A DNA stretch of 21,438 nucleotides, from assembly GCA_035455265.1 (NCBI GenBank), contig DATIFK010000003.1, positions 1-21,438 of the forward strand. Reading direction: 5' to 3'. Shown piece after piece: positions 16,770 to 21,438 of this stretch. A program made the translations under genes and the position numbers. Below the pieces are notes generated by a model. That model was not told the origin of the DNA. It saw nothing but the letters and a program-made list of their open reading frames with translations, and searched no databases. The first letter of the stretch is position 1, and the number at the start of each line of letters is the position of its first letter. This stretch comes from MGOM01 sp035455265 (GTDB taxonomy: Bacteria; Chloroflexota; Anaerolineae; Anaerolineales; E44-bin32).

Positions 16770-18302
16770 ATGGACGACAAATCCCTCCTCGAGAAGCTTC
16801 ACATCGACGCCGTCAACCCCGGCGCCTGCTCCGGCCCGGACGGATGGGTCCGTGAGGCGAAAGGCAAGGAGCTGATTTCCTACAACCCGACGACGGGAGA
16901 GCCGATCGCTCGCGTCCTTCAGTGCACCGCCGACGGTTACCAGCGTGTCGTGGAGCGTGCCCAGGCAGCCTTCCTGGATTGGCGCGAAACGCCCGCCCCC
17001 GTGCGCGGGCAATTCATCCGGGACTTCGGCAACCTGGTCCGCGATCATCAAGAGCCGCTGGGTGACATGGTGAGCCTGGAGATGGGGAAGATCCAGGTCG
17101 AGGGCCGCGGGGAGATTCAGGAAGTCATCGACATTTGCGATTTCGCTATCGGTCTGTCGCGCCAGCTCTACGGCCTGACGATGCATTCGGAACGGCCGCG
17201 CCATCGCATGTACGAGCAGTGGCATCCTCTCGGCCCGGTCGGAGTCATCACCGCCTTCAACTTCCCGGCGGCCGTCTGGTCATGGAACGCCGCAGTGGCC
17301 AGCGTCTGCGGCGATCCGGTGATCTGGAAACCGTCATCGTACACGCCCCTCACCGCCATCGCCATCCAACATCTGGCCAACCGCGTCATGGCCGACCTCG
17401 GCCGCCAGGGGTTGTTCAATCTGGTTATCGGGACGGGCCGCGAGGTCGGCGACCTCCTGTTGAACGACCGCCGCGTGCCGCTGATTTCCTTCACCGGATC
17501 GACCGACGTCGGTCGCCGTGTCTCCGAGAGTGTCGCCCGACGCTTCGGCCGGACGATCTTGGAGCTCGGGGGCAACAACGCCATCATCGTCGCTGAGGAT
17601 GCCAGCCTCGATCTGGCGACGCGGGCGATCCTGTTCGGCGCCGTCGGAACCGCCGGGCAAAGGTGCACCACGACGCGGCGCATCATCGCCCAGCGGTCCA
17701 TCGCGGATGAACTCAGCCGGCGCCTGACGCAGGCCTACGGCCAGGTCCGCATCGGTGATCCGCTCGATCCGGGGACGTTGATGGGCCCGTTGGTCGACCC
17801 GACGGCCATCGAGGAGATGCTGGCGGCGCTGGAGGAAGCCCAGCGCGACGGCGGGCGCATCCTGTGCGGCGGTCGCACGTTGCCCAAGCTGGGACCGAAC
17901 TTCGTCGAGCCGACGATCGTGAGAATGCCGGCGCAAACGGACATCGTCAAGCGAGAAACGTTCGCTCCCATCCTCTACCTTCTCGAGTACGAGACCATCG
18001 ACGAGGCCATCGCCCTGCACAACGACGTTCCGCAAGGATTGTCGAGCGCCATCTTCAGCGACGGACTGCGCAACGTCGAACGGTTCCTGTCGGCCGCCGG
18101 CTCCGATTGCGGCATCGCCAATGTCAACATCGGCACATCGGGCGCGGAGATTGGCGGAGCGTTCGGGGGAGAGAAGGAAACGGGCGGCGGCCGCGAGTCC
18201 GGCTCGGACGCCTGGAAGGCATACATGCGCCGGCAGACGAACACCATCAACTGGTCCAGCGATCTGCCGCTGGCGCAGGGGATCAAGTTCGGGGAGAGTT
18301 AG
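16770..18302 (+). CDS. ALDH7-type aldehyde dehydrogenase (alpha-aminoadipate semialdehyde dehydrogenase-like)
   Basis: A 510-aa NAD-dependent aldehyde dehydrogenase. Catalytic residues are present: ILELGGNN (263-270) with general base Glu265, and GTAGQRCTTTRR with nucleophile Cys299. Family ALDH7 is shown by EIQEVIDICDFAIGLSR (115-131), which keeps the acidic residue region used to recognise aminoadipate, Arg298 before the catalytic Cys, and the C-terminal run from NVNIGTSGAEIGGAFGGEK (451-469) through GGGRESGSDAW and the ending DLPLAQGIKF. ALDH7A1/antiquitin oxidises alpha-aminoadipate semialdehyde in lysine breakdown and also osmolyte or stress-derived aldehydes. No lysine-6-dehydrogenase or saccharopine gene is in view, so the substrate is inferred from homology. 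A REP-like hairpin follows the stop. Confidence 0.95.
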   Translation: MDDKSLLEKLHIDAVNPGACSGPDGWVREAKGKELISYNPTTGEPIARVLQCTADGYQRVVERAQAAFLDWRETPAPVRGQFIRDFGNLVRDHQEPLGDMVSLEMGKIQVEGRGEIQEVIDICDFAIGLSRQLYGLTMHSERPRHRMYEQWHPLGPVGVITAFNFPAAVWSWNAAVASVCGDPVIWKPSSYTPLTAIAIQHLANRVMADLGRQGLFNLVIGTGREVGDLLLNDRRVPLISFTGSTDVGRRVSESVARRFGRTILELGGNNAIIVAEDASLDLATRAILFGAVGTAGQRCTTTRRIIAQRSIADELSRRLTQAYGQVRIGDPLDPGTLMGPLVDPTAIEEMLAALEEAQRDGGRILCGGRTLPKLGPNFVEPTIVRMPAQTDIVKRETFAPILYLLEYETIDEAIALHNDVPQGLSSAIFSDGLRNVERFLSAAGSDCGIANVNIGTSGAEIGGAFGGEKETGGGRESGSDAWKAYMRRQTNTINWSSDLPLAQGIKFGES

Positions 18303-18305
18303 TTT

Positions 18306-18355
18306 CCCTCACCCCAAACCCTCCCGCAGTGCGGGAGAGGGGCGAGGGGTGAGGG
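18306..18355. terminator. Nested REP-like hairpin between convergent genes, likely bidirectional terminator
   Basis: Outer arms CCCTCACCCC (18306-18315) and GGGGTGAGGG (18346-18355) are fully complementary and enclose inner arms CTCCCGCA (18321-18328) and TGCGGGAG (18330-18337). It fills the 57-bp gap between the stop codons of the ALDH and the SH3 lipoprotein. The architecture resembles interspersed REP/BIME-type palindromes seen in many GC-rich bacteria. Confidence 0.75.
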
Positions 18356-18359
18356 TCAT

Positions 18360-18869
18360 TCAGTCTTCCGGCGTCGGCGGCGGGGTCAGGATCGGGATAC
18401 CACCCTCGCCTCCCGACAGGTCGGTCGCCCCGCCCCACACCCAACCGTCCAGACCCTGGCCGATTCGGTGGATCATCCACCACGTGCCGATGGGCGTGTC
18501 GTCGATACGCCCGAAGACCTGCGCCGTCTGGCCCTGTAGGAACAGATCGATGGCCGGATACTCCTCACCAGGGCCGCTGCGCACGGCGACGTTGTACTTC
18601 GCCGTCACAACAGGGAAGTTCGGTGTCGCCGTCGCGGTCGGCGTGGACGTGGCGGGAGGGATGGTGGCGGAAGGCGGGACGGGGGTCTCTGACGGTGTGG
18701 GCGTCACGGCCCGCCGGGTGGCCTCCGCGTAAGCCTGGGCGGTGCGAAGGACATCGTCGCTGCTGATCGTCGGTGTGGCTGGCGCGCCGCCGAGACCGCA
18801 GCCCGCAGCCAGGATGGAGCCCAGAAGAAGGATAAGCCCCGCTCTCGCAGGCGAGGGGCGCAAGGTCAT
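18360..18869 (-). CDS. Lipoprotein with Thr/Pro-rich linker and bacterial SH3-like domain
   Basis: A 169-aa exported lipoprotein. The N-terminus has basic residues, a hydrophobic core and the lipobox LAAGC with Cys24. Residues about 54-84 form a low-complexity linker dominated by Thr, Pro and Ala (TPTPSETPVPP, TSTPTATATP), a style common in Chloroflexota cell-surface proteins. The rest resembles an SH3_3 domain: NVAVRSGPGEEYPAIDLF (93-110), GQTAQVFGRID, and TWWMIHRIGQGLDGWVWG (129-146). Such domains bind peptidoglycan or other surface ligands. The ATG at 18869 follows GGAGGA by about 10 nt. The gene converges on the ALDH gene and is divergent from the 321-aa unknown gene. Confidence 0.88.
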   Translation of the reverse strand: MTLRPSPARAGLILLLGSILAAGCGLGGAPATPTISSDDVLRTAQAYAEATRRAVTPTPSETPVPPSATIPPATSTPTATATPNFPVVTAKYNVAVRSGPGEEYPAIDLFLQGQTAQVFGRIDDTPIGTWWMIHRIGQGLDGWVWGGATDLSGGEGGIPILTPPPTPED

Positions 18870-18928
18870 CCGAACATTCCTCCACGATCGGGCGGCCTCA
18901 GAGCCGGCCCGCCCGTCGTCAGCGGCCG

Positions 18929-18934
18929 AGTATA
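18929..18934 (-). promoter_or_regulatory. Candidate -10 element (TATACT) of the SH3 lipoprotein gene
   Basis: TATACT on the minus strand, identical to the lepA hexamer, 59 nt before the ATG. No clear -35 is seen; the upstream sequence is G-rich. Confidence 0.4.
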
Positions 18935-18983
18935 CCCCACCCTTCGCCGGGCCCCTTCACGAGTGGCATCCTCCGTGCACGGG

Positions 18984-19007
18984 GAGGACGTTGGTACCAG
19001 CGTCCTC
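18984..19007. promoter_or_regulatory. 24-bp dyad, operator-like, between divergent genes
   Basis: A near-perfect palindrome: outer arms GAGGACG (18984-18990) and CGTCCTC (19001-19007) frame an inner palindrome TGGTACCA (18992-18999), with a single mismatched pair. Its centre is about 47 bp upstream of the predicted start of the 321-aa gene, a typical place for a dimeric transcription factor beside the -35. Confidence 0.6.
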
Positions 19008-19030
19008 TCAACGGATGGGAGCCGTGCGTG

Positions 19031-19036
19031 TAGTAT
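19031..19036 (+). promoter_or_regulatory. Candidate -10 element of the 321-aa gene (leaderless)
   Basis: TAGTAT ends 6 nt before the ATG, with no ribosome binding site between. The -35 position (19008-19013, TCAACG) is poor and directly follows the 24-bp dyad, which would suit activator-dependent transcription. Confidence 0.45.
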
Positions 19037-19042
19037 CGAATT

Positions 19043-20008
19043 ATGGCAAGTTCGACCGAGAGCCTGGTGGACCAACAGGCTGAGTCGCCGCGCGGCCACA
19101 AACCGCCGCAGGGCTCCCAGTCGCCCGAGGCGCGGGACCGCGCCATTAACGAGGCGGAAGACCGCGTCGAGAAGGCGCGTTCCCGGCTCATCGACGCGGC
19201 GATTGCGTTCTGCGACGGCAGCATCAGTGTCGGCCAGCTCCGAGCTGTCCGTGAACTTCTGCGGGAGCAGTTGTCGCGTCTGGAGAGTCTGACGAGGCAG
19301 GCGGTCTCGCCTTTCGTTCAGGGGAAGGCTCCTCCAGCCGAGGCTGCACCCAATAAGATCCCGACCGCCCCCTTGCGGCCTAAACCCGGCACGGAAACAC
19401 TGCTGCAATCGACCGACGTCATGCCCGAGCTGGCCCAGATGCTGACGACGCTGGACCAGAAGCTGGCCAAGCTGGAAGAGGACTTCCACGCCGGGCGAGT
19501 CAACAACGCCCAGTACCGGGCGATCAAGAAGCACTACCTCGATCAGCGCGACGTCGCGATCCGCCTGCAGCAAGCGCACCCCGAGAGCGACCGCTGGAAG
19601 GTCGTGCTGGAGGAAGGCAAGACGTCCTTCCTGCTGCAGCTCAACGAAGCGGTGTGCCGGAGTTTCTCCCTCTATGATCTGCAAACGCGAGAACGGTTGT
19701 TTGCCGAAGGCAGCGTTCCGCGATCGGCCGAGGAGGCCATGTCCTTGCTTCGCACCTTCGGACAGGGCCAACCGTCGGCGCCGGGCCGGATGATGGCGAC
19801 CCAAGGCGAGGACGGGTCCGCCCTCCTTCTGGTTCCGGGCAACTTCACTGCGGCATTGGTCGTGTTCTCCCAGGATCCTCCTGCCTGGCAGGTGCGGGCG
19901 ATGCGCGAGCTCCACAGCAATTTCGAAGCAGCCAACCGGGCCGCGTTGACGCGCGGCGAACGGCGCAGTCTCGTCTTCCCCGACGTCCACCGCTACATCC
20001 GGACCTAG
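19043..20008 (+). CDS. Unknown cytoplasmic protein with duplicated helical motif and roadblock-like C-terminus
   Basis: A 321-aa soluble protein with no signal peptide. Residues 30-90 and 125-180 are charged helices that may form coiled coils, and each holds a copy of the same motif: FCDGSISVGQLRAVRELL (57-74) and FHAGRVNNAQYRAIKKHY (148-165), sharing F-x2-G-x6-Q-x-RA. A Pro/Ala/Lys-rich linker (94-117) lies between. The C-terminal 185-305 region is alpha/beta and includes DGSALLLVPGNFTAALVVFSQDPP and ELHSNFEAANRAAL, reminiscent of the Roadblock/LC7 or a similar small regulatory fold, though I am not sure. Function is unknown; a scaffolding or signalling adaptor is possible. It has a leaderless-type start and is followed 17 bp later by a LysE-family gene. 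Confidence 0.88.
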   Translation: MASSTESLVDQQAESPRGHKPPQGSQSPEARDRAINEAEDRVEKARSRLIDAAIAFCDGSISVGQLRAVRELLREQLSRLESLTRQAVSPFVQGKAPPAEAAPNKIPTAPLRPKPGTETLLQSTDVMPELAQMLTTLDQKLAKLEEDFHAGRVNNAQYRAIKKHYLDQRDVAIRLQQAHPESDRWKVVLEEGKTSFLLQLNEAVCRSFSLYDLQTRERLFAEGSVPRSAEEAMSLLRTFGQGQPSAPGRMMATQGEDGSALLLVPGNFTAALVVFSQDPPAWQVRAMRELHSNFEAANRAALTRGERRSLVFPDVHRYIRT

Positions 20009-20011
20009 TCG

Positions 20012-20017
20012 TACAAT
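20012..20017 (+). promoter_or_regulatory. Candidate -10 element of the LysE-family gene (leaderless)
   Basis: TACAAT ends 8 nt before the ATG at 20026, in the 17-bp gap after the upstream stop. No Shine-Dalgarno sequence is present and no good -35 is seen inside the preceding gene's end. Confidence 0.4.
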
Positions 20018-20025
20018 CGTCTACT

Positions 20026-20679
20026 ATGGACGCCGTGCCCGGCACGTTTCTGGGCCTGATGGGGTTCTCCCTGGCTTTGTCTGCTGCGGCGGTCGTATCT
20101 CCTGGGCCGGTGACCGCCGCCATTGTGTCGGAAGCGCCGCGGCGCGGCTGGCGAGCGGGGGCTCTGATCGCCCTCGGTCACGTGGCGCTCGAGTTGGTCC
20201 TCGTTATCCTGCTGGGCTGGGGTCTGGCCGGCGCACTGGGCTCGGGCTCATTGAGGCGCGGCCTTGGCCTGGCGGGCGGTGTCGTCCTGCTGCTCCTGGG
20301 AGGCTCCTACGTGTTGGGGGCCTGGAATCGCACGATCCGCATGCCGACAGCTGAAGCCAACGGCCCTCAGCGGCGCCTCGCCCTTCCCCTCGCCGGAATG
20401 CTGGCCACGGTCTCGAACCCATTTTGGTACGCGTGGTGGGTGACCGTTGCGGCCGGGTACCTGGCTCAAGCGCAGGTGACTGTGGCGGCCGGCGTGGCGG
20501 CCTTCTACCTCGGCCACATGACAGCCGACTTGGCGTGGGACACTGGATTGGCAGCGGCGATCGGCGCCGGCTCGCGCTGGCTCACGCCGCGCCGCTATCA
20601 GATCCTTCTTTACCTGACCGGTGGTTTCATGCTGTACTTGGGGACGCAATACTTGAGGCTGGCGCTGTTCCCGGGTTAG
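20026..20679 (+). CDS. LysE/RhtB-family amino-acid exporter
   Basis: A 217-aa integral membrane protein with about six transmembrane segments, the normal size for the LysE superfamily. The signature follows the first helix: VVSPGPVTAAIVSEAPRRG (23-41), then AGALIALGHVALELVLVI (44-61). ATVSNPFWYAWWVTVAAGYL in the middle and YLTGGFMLYLGTQYLRL at the end match the family's later helices. It probably exports amino acids or a related metabolite in exchange for protons; the substrate cannot be named. The start has a leaderless-type -10 and no ribosome binding site, and it may also be read through from the 321-aa gene. Its TAG stop overlaps the stop codon of the convergent dikinase gene. Confidence 0.9.
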   Translation: MDAVPGTFLGLMGFSLALSAAAVVSPGPVTAAIVSEAPRRGWRAGALIALGHVALELVLVILLGWGLAGALGSGSLRRGLGLAGGVVLLLLGGSYVLGAWNRTIRMPTAEANGPQRRLALPLAGMLATVSNPFWYAWWVTVAAGYLAQAQVTVAAGVAAFYLGHMTADLAWDTGLAAAIGAGSRWLTPRRYQILLYLTGGFMLYLGTQYLRLALFPG

Positions 20680-21438
20680 GGTGCGTCGCCTCTCACCGAC
20701 CTCGTAGGGGCACGGCATGCCGTGCCCCTGCACGCGACGGCCAACCTCGCCGCCATCCAACCTCGTTCTGAATCAAGCGCCTCGGGCGGAACGACCGGGC
20801 CATCGTCGCTCCCTCGCGGCTGTTTGTCGGGGTTCGTCTCCCCCAACGCCGCCTGAGCCGCCGCCAGGCGCGCGATCGGCACGCGGAAGGGCGAACACGA
20901 CACGTAGTTCAGCCCGATCTTGTGGCAGAACCAAATCGACTTCGGATCGCCGCCGTGCTCGCCGCAGATCCCGACCTCCAACCCCTTGCGCGTCTTTCGC
21001 CCCAGACGGACGCCCATCTCCATCAACTTGCCCACGCCGGCTTCGTCGATGCTGGCAAAGGGATTCTCCGGAAGGATGTCTTTGTCCAGATACTCCATCA
21101 GGAAGCCGGACTCGGCGTCGTCGCGCGAGATGCCGAAGGTGGTCTGCGTCAGGTCGTTCGTTCCGAAGGAGAAGAACTCGGCGTAACGAGCGATTTCGTC
21201 GGCCGTCAGGGCCGCCCGCGGGATCTCGATCATCGTGCCGAACTTGTAGTCGATCGTCATCCCCTGCTCCTGCATGACCTTCTGGCCCTCGGCCTCCAGC
21301 GCCTCGCGTTGGATCTTGAGCTCGTTGACGTGCGACGTCAACGGAATCATGACCTCCGGGTGGACGTCGATGCCGTCCTTGGTGCAACGGCAGGCCGCCT
21401 CGAAGATCGCCCGCACCTGCATCCTGGTCAGCTCAGGA
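20676..21438 (-). CDS. ppdK: Pyruvate, phosphate dikinase, C-terminal part (cut by window edge)
   Basis: The last 254 residues of a protein expected to be about 900 aa; its N-terminus lies beyond the right edge. It is the PEP/pyruvate-binding TIM-barrel domain: PELTRMQVRAIFEAA, EVMIPLTSHVNEL, GTMIEIPRAAL, FGTNDLTQTTFGISRDDAE, then GICGEHGGDP, which contains the catalytic Cys, and YVSCSPFRVPIARLAAAQAAL. The Cys-bearing motif and FGISRDD distinguish it from PEP synthase and enzyme I. It interconverts pyruvate, ATP and phosphate with PEP, AMP and diphosphate. The family normally ends right after AAAQAAL; here about 54 more residues follow, rich in Arg, Pro and Gly and partly encoded by a 24-bp palindrome, so the tail is probably non-functional. 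Confidence 0.95.
   Translation of the reverse strand, partial: PELTRMQVRAIFEAACRCTKDGIDVHPEVMIPLTSHVNELKIQREALEAEGQKVMQEQGMTIDYKFGTMIEIPRAALTADEIARYAEFFSFGTNDLTQTTFGISRDDAESGFLMEYLDKDILPENPFASIDEAGVGKLMEMGVRLGRKTRKGLEVGICGEHGGDPKSIWFCHKIGLNYVSCSPFRVPIARLAAAQAALGETNPDKQPRGSDDGPVVPPEALDSERGWMAARLAVACRGTACRAPTRSVRGDAP
20706..20729. repeat. Perfect 24-bp palindrome in the 3' end of ppdK
   Basis: AGGGGCACGGCA is followed directly by its exact reverse complement, with no spacer. It lies just past the LysE stop on the plus strand and inside the extended dikinase tail on the minus strand. It looks like an interspersed palindromic element and could also act as a bidirectional terminator. Confidence 0.75.

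Noticed and set aside
14426..16780. Long minus-strand open frame (784 codons) opposite the CBS-fused dehydrogenase
   Set aside because: Antisense of a gene with intact catalytic and CBS motifs; low-complexity Arg/Asp/Gly composition and no recognisable domain.

Overview
The window is a GC-rich, gene-dense bacterial chromosome segment with 18 complete protein genes and two genes cut by the window edges. I see no tRNA, rRNA, transposase, phage gene or CRISPR array. The best guess for the source is a Chloroflexota bacterium (Anaerolineae/Caldilineae-like, possibly uncultured). Reasons: an isopentenyl phosphate kinase next to a mevalonate kinase (the alternative mevalonate route known from Roseiflexus), lipoproteins with Thr-Pro-rich linkers, and intergenic arrays of degenerate 7-nt repeats. 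This is inference, not a database match.

Left part, minus strand (1-5365), read right to left: lepA (EF4), a CDP-paratose/tyvelose 2-epimerase-like SDR, an LPG-synthase-type flippase-like membrane protein, a GT4 glycosyltransferase and the start of a SAM methyltransferase. The last three are packed with a 4-bp overlap and a 2-bp gap, and look like one surface glycan or glycolipid operon. Next comes a 327-bp gene-free stretch with two oppositely oriented heptanucleotide arrays. Then, still on the minus strand: tlyA (rRNA 2'-O-methyltransferase), a DUF1330 protein, a DUF6438 lipoprotein and a secreted GH5-like glycoside hydrolase lipoprotein.

Middle, plus strand (9770-12374): a UbiA-family prenyltransferase resembling decaprenyl-phosphate phosphoribosyltransferase, mevalonate kinase and isopentenyl phosphate kinase. 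They are joined by two ATGA overlaps and driven by a promoter that places the mRNA start at or next to the start codon. Isoprenoid precursor supply and a polyprenyl-handling enzyme are thus made from one transcript.

Plus strand 12514-18302: a panB homologue, a 421-aa protein of unknown function, a Glu/Leu-dehydrogenase-type enzyme fused to a CBS pair, and an ALDH7-type (alpha-aminoadipate semialdehyde) dehydrogenase. The first three are closely spaced. The fourth lies behind a third heptamer array. Together they look like an amino-acid/keto-acid metabolic locus with one uncharacterised member, and are the best candidate here for an undescribed system.

Right end: a REP-like hairpin separates the ALDH from a convergent SH3 lipoprotein gene. 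A 24-bp near-perfect dyad lies between that gene and a divergent gene for an unknown protein with a duplicated helical motif. A LysE-family exporter follows, then the C-terminal part of pyruvate phosphate dikinase on the minus strand. The two stop codons of the last pair overlap, and the dikinase tail appears to be built from an inserted palindrome. Several genes (ubiA, lepA, the unknown 321-aa gene, lysE) have a -10-like hexamer only 6-10 nt before the start codon, suggesting leaderless mRNAs next to others with strong Shine-Dalgarno sites.
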